Source: a virus
Direction: 5' to 3' (one strand)
Virus record (IMG/VR): IMGVR_UViG_2199352024_000050
Span: 1-27,183 of that record
Length of the DNA stretch: 27,183 bases
Below, piece by piece: positions 6,652-13,363 of the stretch. The translations under genes and the position numbers were made by a program. The notes under the pieces are model-generated. The model was not told the DNA's origin. It saw only the letters and a list, made by a program, of their open reading frames with translations, and ran no database searches. Numbering within the stretch: the first letter of the stretch is position 1; each line of letters opens with the position of its first letter.

Positions 6652-6824
6652 CTAAGAGCCGGAAGCTTAGCGCCGTATTGTTCAAGGATTGCTTTCGCCA
6701 ACGCCACGGCGGCGTCTTTCTGTAACAGAAGCTCAACCGATGGGCGGTCGTTGAAGTCAAACTTCAGTGCGGTGTCGTCAGTACTTCTGCTTCGGCCAAT
6801 CGACCATTTCCCAACATTGAGCAT
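6648..6824 (-). CDS. Small conserved-type protein, antisense to the late operon
   Basis: 58 residues from ATG 6824. A strong GGAGG (plus-strand CCTCC at 6832-6836) lies 7 nt upstream on the minus strand; the longer open frame to 7037 is unsupported. The product begins MLNVGKWSIGRSRSTDDTAL and carries KFDFNDRPSVELLLQKDAAVALAKAILEQ. The strand-then-amphipathic-helix ending is the pattern of small conserved phage and bacterial proteins of unknown function, with the helix VALAKAILEQYG as the most conserved-looking part. Its stop overlaps the preceding structural gene by 4 nt. Being the only minus-strand gene in this block, it looks like a moron: an added gene with its own expression signals. No convincing promoter was found (TATAAG on the minus strand near 6850 is a weak candidate). 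Confidence 0.65.
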   Translation of the reverse strand: MLNVGKWSIGRSRSTDDTALKFDFNDRPSVELLLQKDAAVALAKAILEQYGAKLPALS

Positions 6825-6853
6825 GTCGCGTCCTCCACGGGAGACAATCTTAT

Positions 6854-7243
6854 ATGACCCCGCATTCACTTGGAACAGTAAGTATCCAAACCAGCAAAAC
6901 TCCTGCACAGAAAGCTGCGGAGCGTGGCTGGGCCGGGCGGCATGGGACATTTCCAAAGGGAACAGTCCTGCCGGAAACCCAAGTACCTGCCTGTCCTCGG
7001 GTGAAGGTGGCCGATTTACCGGAAGATTTCCTTCCAAAGAAATACCTTGAGGTGCTCGAACAGAACCAGCTTATCGCGTCCTGTTGCCGTCATCCTGAAA
7101 ACCACGAGATCGAAGCCCGCAAGAGCCACCCCGACGAGCCAGCGCCTGACATTTACATTTTCCATTGCAACGAATGTAAGCGTCAGCATCGCCGCTTTTG
7201 TGTCGGGCTGACGGACGTTCGCCCTGTCTGGGATGCGGGCTAA
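6854..7243 (+). CDS. Putative zinc-binding phage protein
   Basis: 129 residues from ATG 6854 with a GGGAGA-type ribosome binding site about 10 nt upstream. The N-terminal half is polar and Pro-rich. The C-terminal half has CCRHPENHE (about residues 76-84) and FHCNECKRQHRRFCVGLTD (about 106-124), whose Cys and His residues could bind zinc; the ending DVRPVWDAG is compact. The pattern C-x2-C-x-R-x-HRRFCVG-x-RP-x-W recalls small phage proteins of unknown function in this part of late operons. It starts 29 nt from the divergent minus-strand gene, so the two may share a regulatory region. Function is unknown; a zinc-stabilised structural or nucleic-acid-binding role is a guess. Confidence 0.65.
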   Translation: MTPHSLGTVSIQTSKTPAQKAAERGWAGRHGTFPKGTVLPETQVPACPRVKVADLPEDFLPKKYLEVLEQNQLIASCCRHPENHEIEARKSHPDEPAPDIYIFHCNECKRQHRRFCVGLTDVRPVWDAG

Positions 7244-7259
7244 TAGGGGAGATTAAATA

Positions 7260-7619
7260 ATGGCTAAGATCCACGTTTTGCAGGGTGCCGGACTGAATAC
7301 CTTTACGGTTGTTGTTCACGCCACCACACCCGCTGGCAACAATTCGGCAGGCACTGCATGGACAGATGCGATTAAGAATAGCGGCAGAGCCACCTCTATT
7401 CTGACGGTTGGAACTGGCGCCGGTCAAATCCAGCAGAACGAAATGAACTCTATTACCAACGGGGCGATCATCGAAGGGTCGTTTCAGTGGGGCGATGATC
7501 CTAACTGGAATAACACGCAGCGCACCGCCGACCTTGATCTGCGGGCGCAGCAGCTTATTGATGAACTGCTGGCACGATATGCGCAAGACCTTAAATACTT
7601 CGGGTTCACCCGCGCATGA
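7260..7619 (+). CDS. Phage protein of unknown function, probably virion-associated
   Basis: 119 residues. ATG 7260 is preceded by GGGGAGA at 7247-7253. The first half is beta-rich (KIHVLQGAGLNTFTVVVHA, then TPAGNNSAGTAW), the middle has NGAIIEGSFQWGDDPNW, and the end is an amphipathic helix (LRAQQLIDELLARYAQDLKY). There is no export signal or catalytic motif. Its stop overlaps the next start in an ATGA arrangement, indicating coupled translation with the following probable structural protein. It looks like a conserved small phage protein from the accessory head or tail region, but I cannot name the family. Confidence 0.7.
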   Translation: MAKIHVLQGAGLNTFTVVVHATTPAGNNSAGTAWTDAIKNSGRATSILTVGTGAGQIQQNEMNSITNGAIIEGSFQWGDDPNWNNTQRTADLDLRAQQLIDELLARYAQDLKYFGFTRA

Positions 7620-8104
7620 CGACTGCGACCCCACTTTATGGCACCACCACTGCCATGACGATCACGTTGGCGAGCCTTGCCAGCGATACAAACTTGGTGG
7701 CAGGCCGGCAAAGCACGGTCGCTGCGAACGGTACCGATGATGCGATTGACGCGCTGGTGGGCGGCAAGGTCACAACCGGAACGACCCCGACAGCTTCCAA
7801 ACAAATTGAGGTTTGGCTTTTCGGGTCTTACGACGACACGGAATACAGCGCCGGCGCCGGCGCATCCGATGCCAATCTGACGCCGGATACCAAAACGTTG
7901 CTGAAACTGCTGACGATCATTCCGACCGTCAATACATCGGATAAAGCGTATCGCTGGGGGCCGTTTTCGGTCGCTCAGGCTTTCGGTGGCGTCATGCCGG
8001 AAAATTGGGGCGTCTATATTGTTCACAACACGGGCGTGAACCTGAATGCCACGGGCGGCAATCACGAAGTTCATTACACGCCGGTCAAATACGAGAGCGC
8101 GTGA
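7616..8104 (+). CDS. Probable virion structural protein (beta-sandwich type)
   Basis: 162 residues, starting at ATG 7616 within an ATGA overlap. The sequence opens with a Thr/Ala-rich segment (MTTATPLYGTTTAMTITLAS). Residues 57-80 (TPTASKQIEVWLFGSYDDTEYSAG) and the end (AFGGVMPENWGVYIVHNTGV, then HYTPVKYESA) resemble beta-sandwich phage proteins whose core reads QIEVWLFGSYDD and WGVYIVHNTG. No enzymatic motif is visible. It is followed by an overlapping LamG-type gene, so the two probably belong to one exposed substructure, for example decoration or fibre components. That role is inferred from composition and context. Confidence 0.75.
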   Translation: MTTATPLYGTTTAMTITLASLASDTNLVAGRQSTVAANGTDDAIDALVGGKVTTGTTPTASKQIEVWLFGSYDDTEYSAGAGASDANLTPDTKTLLKLLTIIPTVNTSDKAYRWGPFSVAQAFGGVMPENWGVYIVHNTGVNLNATGGNHEVHYTPVKYESA

Positions 8105-8847
8105 TGGCCGCAAATTTCGTTGCCGCCAGTACGCAGTATCTTGCAAATGCAGCCGTTCCGTTTACTGCGGTCCCATTTACTATCGCGCTTTGGTATTATC
8201 CGATAAATACGACGACACAGACGGTATTGTGTTTGTCTGACACTGGAACCACCAACAATTACTTTAATTTACGGAAGATTTCCACAGTCTATCAGTTGCG
8301 ATCGGCGGCAGGTGGCGCCGATGCATCGGCAAGCGCAGGCACTTTTGCCGCCAATGCGTGGACGTTTATTGTCGCCCGCTGTATCTCGGCTACGAATAGA
8401 CGGCTGGCTGTTCTTAATCCAGATGGTTCAGCAGGTAATGGCCAAGACACGACAAGTCGTGCTCCATCTGGGATTGACACACTCGGGATCGGGGCCCTGC
8501 TCACCTCCGGCGCGCCTCAATCTCCGATAGATGGACTTATCGGAGAATTTTGGTGCACTAACACGGATATTCAGGATGATGGTCTGGCGCTGCAAGGTGC
8601 CATGTTGCGTCAGCTTGCGTATGGAGGACCATTTTCCGTACCGCATATTGCCAAAGACATCATCGAGTATCATTCGTTCAGGAAGGACCTGAGTTCCGAC
8701 ACCTTTGACAATGAAGAGGATTTTTTGGGTGGCATAGGGATTGGGGAAGTTCTGACCAACACAAATGGTGTGACGGTAGGCCCGCATCCCCCCTTGCCGT
8801 ATTGGTACGAAAGACCGAGGCAGAGCCGCCGCGTTCTGACAATCTGA
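8104..8847 (+). CDS. LamG/concanavalin-A-like domain protein
   Basis: 247 residues from ATG 8104, which overlaps the previous stop; a longer frame from 8005 is rejected because it runs over the preceding gene. The protein has the jelly-roll layout of the LamG/ConA-like lectin superfamily: FTIALWYYPINTTTQTVLCL (about 25-44), AANAWTFIVARCISATNRRL (about 82-101), and SPIDGLIGEFWCTNTDIQDD (about 141-160). The C-terminus ends PYWYERPRQSRRVLTI. Such domains in phages usually sit on the virion surface and bind glycans or stabilise capsids. Placed between small beta proteins and the 22-residue-repeat protein, it is likely a capsid or tail surface protein that may attach to host polysaccharide (inference). 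Confidence 0.75.
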   Translation: MAANFVAASTQYLANAAVPFTAVPFTIALWYYPINTTTQTVLCLSDTGTTNNYFNLRKISTVYQLRSAAGGADASASAGTFAANAWTFIVARCISATNRRLAVLNPDGSAGNGQDTTSRAPSGIDTLGIGALLTSGAPQSPIDGLIGEFWCTNTDIQDDGLALQGAMLRQLAYGGPFSVPHIAKDIIEYHSFRKDLSSDTFDNEEDFLGGIGIGEVLTNTNGVTVGPHPPLPYWYERPRQSRRVLTI

Positions 8848-8848
8848 C

Positions 8849-10039
8849 ATGGCGATAGGATTCAGGCCGCTACCGCTGGCTGGCGCTGCTGCCAATAAAA
8901 CCCTCGCTGCCGGCTCCGGCTCCTACGCTTTCACTGGCACAGCAGCCACAGTCAAAGTCGCCCGCATTGTTGTTGCGGCGTCCGGTGCTTATGCGTTCAC
9001 GGGAACGGTTGTCACGCTGCGCCGGAATATCCCGGTGGTGGCTGGTGCCGGGTCTTATGCCTTCACGGGCGCTGCTGCTTCAGTTCTTCATGCATGGAAG
9101 GCAACGGCAGCCGCAGGCTCCTACAGCTTTAACGGCACTGCGGCGACGATCCTCAAGGGCCGGACGCTTACGGCAGGGGCAGGTTCCTACGCATTTACGG
9201 GAACAGCAGTTTTCGTTGTTCATGCATGGAAGGTTTCTGCTGCGGCAGGCGCTTATGCCTTTAACGGCACGGCGGCCACACTAAGGAGAAACATTCCGGT
9301 TATCGCCGGAGCAGGGAGTTACGCCTTTACCGGAACTGCGGCAAGCGTGCTACATGGGTGGAAAGTCACTGCTGGCCTTGGAAGCTATGCCTTCACGGGG
9401 ACCGCAGCATCTATCCTCCACAATTGGAAGGTAGCCGCTGGGTCTGGCGCTTACAGCTTTACCGGCACAAATGCGAATGTTCTGCTCGGTCGCAAGGTTG
9501 TTGCCGGGGTAGGCAGTTATCTCTTTACAGGCTCCGATGCGACACTCGCCACGGCCAGCCAGAAAATACTGGCAGCGGGTGCCGGGTCTTACGCATTCAA
9601 CGGCCAAGCCGCGACGGTTACCCAGCTCCGCAAGGTCATCGCGGAATCGGAAATTTACCTGTTCAGCGGCAGCGATGCAGCCTTAACAATCGCTAGTGCA
9701 GCGACAGAGACGCCAACGACAGGCGGCTATCCGCCGGTCGAGCATGCAACACGCAAACGTAAAAAACAGAAGGAAAGTTTCGAGGAGCGCGATGAAATCC
9801 GCGCCATCCTGCGCCGGGCCTTTGGTGATGATGCACCGGAGGCAGAAGCGGTTATCGACGCTGCTGCACCATATATTGCGCCGTCAGACATAACCATTGA
9901 GCGGTTTGATGTGGATTGGGCCGGGTTGGAACGGCACATGGCCGCATTCCAGGCTGCTGTGAAGCGTTACGAGGAATATCTCGCCGTACAGGCGGACGAG
10001 GACGACGCCGAGGCAATGCTGCTGCTCGGATTGCATTAG
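8849..10039 (+). CDS. Protein with twelve 22-residue repeats and a helical C-terminal domain
   Basis: 396 residues. Residues 19-286 contain twelve repeats of the type AGxGSYAFTGTAAxxLxxxKV. The conserved Tyr sits at 26, 48, 70, 92, 114, 136, 158, 180, 202, 224, 248 and 270, exactly 22 apart except for one 24-residue step. Alternating small, aromatic and Gly residues suggest two or three short strands per repeat, as in a beta-solenoid or other elongated beta fibre (inference). A basic linker (TRKRKKQK, about 301-308) leads to a charged helical domain (about 311-396). Similar YAFTGT-type repeats are known to me from alphaproteobacterial phages. It is probably a virion fibre or decoration protein. 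It starts 1 nt after the previous stop and is followed by a good AGGAG before the next gene. Confidence 0.8.
   Translation: MAIGFRPLPLAGAAANKTLAAGSGSYAFTGTAATVKVARIVVAASGAYAFTGTVVTLRRNIPVVAGAGSYAFTGAAASVLHAWKATAAAGSYSFNGTAATILKGRTLTAGAGSYAFTGTAVFVVHAWKVSAAAGAYAFNGTAATLRRNIPVIAGAGSYAFTGTAASVLHGWKVTAGLGSYAFTGTAASILHNWKVAAGSGAYSFTGTNANVLLGRKVVAGVGSYLFTGSDATLATASQKILAAGAGSYAFNGQAATVTQLRKVIAESEIYLFSGSDAALTIASAATETPTTGGYPPVEHATRKRKKQKESFEERDEIRAILRRAFGDDAPEAEAVIDAAAPYIAPSDITIERFDVDWAGLERHMAAFQAAVKRYEEYLAVQADEDDAEAMLLLGLH
8903..9706 (+). repeat. Coding tandem repeat, 66-bp period, 12 units
   Basis: DNA counterpart of the 22-residue protein repeats. The units are diverged, so it is not a simple satellite. 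Units 2-5 and 6-9 show a higher-order 264-bp (88-residue) pattern: both blocks begin with LRRNIPV and carry LHxWK-type spacers, suggesting duplication of a four-unit block. Confidence 0.85.
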
Positions 10040-10048
10040 GAGATACCA

Positions 10049-10309
10049 ATGACCGCAACCGTTGCCTCGTACATCGCGAGGGGGATGAACCACGTCCAGG
10101 CTGACGAACTCGTTACCCAGATCGAGGGCGTATCCGCGGGCAAAACCGCACGCCTTATCGCTCTGGGTTTCTCGGCTCCTTTGGCGACAGAGCTAACCAG
10201 GCAGATGGTTGCCGGCGCCGGGACAGAAAGCAATCTGATGGCGCTGGGCATTCCGCCTGATCTTGCCAAGCTTATCGCGGCAGACATTGAAGCAACCGCT
10301 AGCGAGTAG
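10049..10309 (+). CDS. Small helical phage protein, unknown function (86 aa)
   Basis: ATG 10049 preceded by AGGAG with a 6-nt spacer. The product opens with MTATVASYIARGMNHVQADE and continues with LVTQIEGVSAGKTARLIALG. It is Ala/Leu-rich and helical, with two similar helical segments (LIALGFSAPLATELTRQM and LMALGIPPDLAKLIAADI) that look like an internal duplication of a short helix-turn-helix-like unit (LGFxxxLAxxL / LGIPPDLAKLI). It has no membrane signal. It lies in the block leading to scaffold and capsid genes. The family is not recognised. Confidence 0.7.
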   Translation: MTATVASYIARGMNHVQADELVTQIEGVSAGKTARLIALGFSAPLATELTRQMVAGAGTESNLMALGIPPDLAKLIAADIEATASE

Positions 10310-10313
10310 CGCC

Positions 10314-10637
10314 ATGAAGGGCGGGCGCTGGATATTTGACCGGAACACGCAGGAGCTTGTCCCGGCTGATGAGTTCTATGCGCGCAAATACCAAGGCGTG
10401 CAGGTTTCAGAATTACCGGGGCCGATGTTGATTTCAGATTGCCAGCCTGAAACCAAATCAATGGTGACCGGCAAATATCACGACAGCAAATCGGCCATGC
10501 GGCGCGAATACAAAGAGCGCGGCTATATCGAAGTCGGCAACGAGGAAATGAAGGTCAAGGCTCCACCGAAGCCGGACCGAAGGGCTATCCGCGACAGCGT
10601 GCGGAAGGCCGCAGCACGGGTGGGCATCTCCACCTAA
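10314..10637 (+). CDS. Conserved-type phage protein before the scaffold gene (107 aa)
   Basis: ATG 10314 (MKGGRWIFDRNTQELVPADE) is chosen over an upstream in-frame start at 10263 that would overlap the previous gene. The central part GPMLISDCQPETKSMVTGKYHD, followed by SKSAMRREYKERGYIEVGNE, matches a recurring phage motif of the form ISDxxxPxxSxxxGKxYDSKSxxRxxYKxxGxxEVGND, found in small proteins just ahead of scaffold and capsid genes. The C-terminal tail is basic (KVKAPPKPDRRAIRDSVRKA). The motif recalls the FmdB-type context of nucleic-acid-related proteins but has no Cys pairs here. Function is unknown, probably linked to head assembly. Confidence 0.75.
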   Translation: MKGGRWIFDRNTQELVPADEFYARKYQGVQVSELPGPMLISDCQPETKSMVTGKYHDSKSAMRREYKERGYIEVGNEEMKVKAPPKPDRRAIRDSVRKAAARVGIST

Positions 10638-10652
10638 TTTAGAGGACATCTC

Positions 10653-11765
10653 ATGTCAGACGAAGCCCAAGGCGCCTCAAACGCGCCTGCGGAAGGCGTA
10701 ACTGCGCCTGTCGAGCAAACCAATTCAGCACCGGGCCCTGCGGCAACGCCGGAGCCGTCTGAGCCGGAGGCACCAAGTAAGTCCACCCGTCTGGCGCTTG
10801 AACGCGCCATGTCCACGATTGAAACCCCGGAAGGTGAGACTGCCAAGGCAGGCCGTGAGCGCAAGCCCGATGGCACTTTCGCTGCTAAACCCGTCACGTT
10901 GCAACCCGGTAAGCCGGGCGAGCCGGTCAAGGTGGTTGACGCCAACGCTCCGGCCGTTCCCGGTGCCGCCCCGTCACGCTTTACCAAGGCCGCGCAGGAC
11001 GCATGGGCGACCACGCCGGAGCCGGTAAAGGTCGAAGTCGAACGCGCCATCAACGAGATGACGCAGGGCATCGAGAAATACAAAGTAGATGCTGAGGCGC
11101 ATCAGCCGTTTAAGCAATTTGCCGAGCTGTCGAAGCAAAACAATGTCGAGCCCACGCAGGCTCTCAAGAATTATGTCGAGATCGACAAGCTACTCTATAG
11201 CGATCCGCTTAATGGTTTGCTGCAAGTCTGCCAGAAAACCAACATTAACCCGGTCGCCGCGGCGCAAGCCATTCTCAAGCAATTTGGCGGCCCGCAGCAG
11301 GAAGGCGCTGCGCCTGAAGTCTCGCAGTTGCAACAGATTATCGGCCAGCTGAACAATGAAATCGCAGGATTGAAAGGTCAGTTCGGCAATTTTACCCAGA
11401 CCTACCAGCAACAGCAATATCAGGCCCGTTTACAGAACACGCAGCAGTCGGTCGAACAATTCGCCACTGCTCACCCGCATTTTGCCGAAGTCGCGCCTGT
11501 GATCGAGCAATTGATCCAGACCGGCTTCGCAAAAGATTTGCCCGATGCTTACGAAAAGGCTGTCCGGCTCACACCCGAAGTCTTTTCCAAGATCGAGCAA
11601 GCCAAGGCCGCGCAAGCGGTCCAGCCCAACGCGGATCAAACCCGCCTCAAGGCTGAAAAATCCATCACCGGCACACCATCCAACGGCTCAAACCCTGCAT
11701 CTAGGAAGGCATCCGGTTCCCCACGCGAGAGCGTTGCAAACGCCTTCGCACAAGTTGGCCTCTAA
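10653..11765 (+). CDS. Putative capsid scaffolding protein
   Basis: 370 residues directly upstream of the major capsid gene, with AGAGGA about 10 nt before ATG. The composition is typical of scaffolds: a disordered, acidic and Pro/Ala/Glu-rich N-terminus (about 1-105), then predicted helices and coiled coil (about 130-335; for example EVSQLQQIIGQLNNEIAGLK and TQTYQQQQYQARLQNTQQSV), ending in a short basic, Ser/Gly-rich tail (SRKASGSPRESVANAFAQVGL) that would bind the inner capsid surface. Scaffolds direct procapsid assembly and then leave. No protease domain or catalytic triad is visible, so a protease-scaffold fusion is not supported. The assignment is by position and architecture. Confidence 0.8.
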   Translation: MSDEAQGASNAPAEGVTAPVEQTNSAPGPAATPEPSEPEAPSKSTRLALERAMSTIETPEGETAKAGRERKPDGTFAAKPVTLQPGKPGEPVKVVDANAPAVPGAAPSRFTKAAQDAWATTPEPVKVEVERAINEMTQGIEKYKVDAEAHQPFKQFAELSKQNNVEPTQALKNYVEIDKLLYSDPLNGLLQVCQKTNINPVAAAQAILKQFGGPQQEGAAPEVSQLQQIIGQLNNEIAGLKGQFGNFTQTYQQQQYQARLQNTQQSVEQFATAHPHFAEVAPVIEQLIQTGFAKDLPDAYEKAVRLTPEVFSKIEQAKAAQAVQPNADQTRLKAEKSITGTPSNGSNPASRKASGSPRESVANAFAQVGL

Positions 11766-11795
11766 CGAGGCTGTCTCACATAGGAACCTTGAACC

Positions 11796-12794
11796 ATGAC
11801 TGCTGCATTCGTCAGCGACTCACGATTGCAGGAAGTGCTGTCGTTGGCTCTTGAGGATCGGTCCAAAGGCTACGCCGACCTCGTTTCCAACAGCAACGCC
11901 ATTCTTGCAATGATGAAGGAGAAAAGCGGCTGGAAAAGCTTCTCAGGCCCGACCATCCGCGAACGTCTCCTCTACAACGAAACCGGAAGCTATGTCCGTT
12001 ATACGGGTTACGACTTCCTGAATCCTGTCCCCACCGAACTGTTCAACGACGCGGAATATACGCCCAAGCTGGCGGCTGTTTCGGTTGTGCTGTCCGGTGA
12101 GGAAATCCTCAAGAACTCCGGCAAGGCGCAACTGCTCGACGTGATGGAGGAACATATCTCCGCCGCTGAGCGTGAATTGACCGACCGGTTCGTCGAGGAC
12201 TTGCACTCCGATGGCACCGCCACCAATCAAATCGGTGGCTTGCAAGCCGCGGTGCCGACGACCGTTACCAACACCTATGGCGGCATTGACCGCAATACGG
12301 TGGCGGGATGGAAAACCGGCTCCTACAACGGCAACTCTGATTTTTCGGCAGCGACCGCCGCCGCGAACATCCACGACCAGTATACGCGTGTCCTCATCGC
12401 CCGTACTCGTGGCAAGCAGGGGCCAAACCTGATCGCCACGGATTCCGTCCATTTCCGTTTCTTCCAGCAGGCACTGGTCGCAATCCAGCGCGTGACCAAG
12501 GACGGCAAGATGGCGTCACTCGGCTTCCCGTCCCTGGCTTTTGCCGGCGCCGGTTACGAGTTGGACGTGGTGCTTGAGGGCGGTATCGGATCGGCCATGC
12601 CGGCCAACACCAGCTATTTCTTGAAGGTTGGTGATGACGGCCTGCGCTTCCGCTACCACGCGGATCGCAACTTTGTCGCCTTCGGCGGCAAGCAGCGTCC
12701 GGTTAACCAGGACGCGGTTGTCCAGCACATTGGTTTCTTCGGAAACCTGACGCTGGCCAATCCGCTGTTCCAGGCCAAGCTGATCACGAGCTAA
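11796..12794 (+). CDS. Major capsid protein
   Basis: 332 residues, follows the scaffold gene, with AGGA before ATG. It begins MTAAFVSDSRLQEVLSLALE; next come GYADLVSNSNAILAMMKEKS (about 35-54) and the segment SYVRYTGYDFLNPVPTELFN (about 68-87), which leads into the extended arm and the spine-helix region VVLSGEEILKNSGKAQLLDV. The central domain includes NLIATDSVHFRFFQQALVAI (about 210-229), and the C-terminal part FGNLTLANPLFQAKLITS ends the shell-forming domain. The layout fits HK97-fold capsid proteins of phages with a separate scaffold. No N-terminal delta domain is evident. Strong general support; the exact capsid subfamily cannot be named here. Confidence 0.9.
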   Translation: MTAAFVSDSRLQEVLSLALEDRSKGYADLVSNSNAILAMMKEKSGWKSFSGPTIRERLLYNETGSYVRYTGYDFLNPVPTELFNDAEYTPKLAAVSVVLSGEEILKNSGKAQLLDVMEEHISAAERELTDRFVEDLHSDGTATNQIGGLQAAVPTTVTNTYGGIDRNTVAGWKTGSYNGNSDFSAATAAANIHDQYTRVLIARTRGKQGPNLIATDSVHFRFFQQALVAIQRVTKDGKMASLGFPSLAFAGAGYELDVVLEGGIGSAMPANTSYFLKVGDDGLRFRYHADRNFVAFGGKQRPVNQDAVVQHIGFFGNLTLANPLFQAKLITS

Positions 12795-12808
12795 GGGAGA
12801 AAAAACAC

Positions 12809-13306
12809 ATGGCTTACACTTTCCAGAACAACTCCCTTGGCTATCAGCCTATCGCTGATACCAGCACCGTGCAGAAGCATAAGATCGGAACAATCGTTAC
12901 CGCGTTTGATTCGTCTTATGGTACTGGTGAGTTCATCTATTTGCTTGGTGTGGCATCAACCGCCGTTGGCGATGCCGTCACCTTCAACTCAGCCACCGGG
13001 CAAACCACCCGCTCGGCTGTTGGGGCAAATAAGAGCTTGCCCGTCGCCTTCGCCATGTCCGCGAACGTTGCCAGCCAATACGGCTGGTATCAGATTTCGG
13101 GCATTGCGCGCGCAACGAAAGCTGCCACGATTTCCTTGGCGGCTGGCGTTGCCGTTGCCATCAAGACCGTGGGCCGCATCTCGGTCACCGGCACCGGCAA
13201 GGAACTGAACGGTGCCGTGGTTACGGCGGTGGCCTCGGCCAAAACCGGCGTCATCCTTGTGTCGCTGGTCGTGAACAGACCACGTTTGCAAGGGCGTATC
13301 ACATAA
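12809..13306 (+). CDS. Probable capsid decoration/stabilisation protein
   Basis: 165 residues, 14 nt after the capsid gene with GGGAG upstream. It is almost entirely beta: HKIGTIVTAFDSSYGTGEFI and YLLGVASTAVGDAVTFNSAT (about 25-64), LPVAFAMSANVASQYGWYQI (about 78-97), then TISLAAGVAVAIKTVGRISV (about 106-125). This fits the small beta-barrel proteins encoded right after capsid genes that trimerise on the capsid surface. The pattern GxxVxAxD-x-GxGEFIYLxGVASTxVGDxVxF is typical of that role. It is the last gene before a strong intrinsic terminator, so it likely closes the head-gene transcript and is made in amounts similar to the capsid protein (inference). Confidence 0.75.
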   Translation: MAYTFQNNSLGYQPIADTSTVQKHKIGTIVTAFDSSYGTGEFIYLLGVASTAVGDAVTFNSATGQTTRSAVGANKSLPVAFAMSANVASQYGWYQISGIARATKAATISLAAGVAVAIKTVGRISVTGTGKELNGAVVTAVASAKTGVILVSLVVNRPRLQGRIT

Positions 13307-13314
13307 TAAAACTT

Positions 13315-13346
13315 GGCGGGGGTTCACAACCCCCGCCATTTCTTTC
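13315..13346 (+). terminator. Strong intrinsic terminator after the head genes
   Basis: GGCGGGGGTT (13315-13324), loop CAC, perfect complement AACCCCCGCC (13328-13337), then ATTTCTTTC. A 10-bp GC-rich stem with a T-rich tail. It lies between the decoration gene and the DUF115-methyltransferase gene and should reduce transcription into the tail genes unless antiterminated. Confidence 0.88.
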
Positions 13347-13352
13347 AGTGCC

Positions 13353-13359
13353 AAGGAGG
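13353..13359 (+). promoter_or_regulatory. Ribosome binding site deciding the start at 13364
   Basis: AAGGAGG, 4 nt before ATG 13364. It fixes the start of the two-domain enzyme downstream of the terminator. The alternative upstream start at 13313 would place the terminator hairpin inside the coding region and has no such signal. Confidence 0.8.
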
Positions 13360-13363
13360 CTTT

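Noticed and set aside
6825-7037. Upstream part of the minus-strand frame ending at 6648
   Set aside because: The Pro/Arg-rich sequence is antisense to the zinc-type protein gene; the GGAGG signal points to ATG 6824.
7484-8146. Long minus-strand open frame (220 codons)
   Set aside because: Exact antisense of two well-supported genes, rich in Arg/Ala/Gly as expected for a shadow in GC-rich DNA, no start signals.
8903-9706. Tandem repeat considered as a CRISPR-like array
   Set aside because: The 66-bp units are in frame, have no unique spacers and encode a regular 22-residue protein repeat.
13313-13363. Upstream extension of the DUF115-methyltransferase frame to a start at 13313
   Set aside because: It would encode the terminator hairpin and has no ribosome binding site, whereas AAGGAGG precedes ATG 13364.
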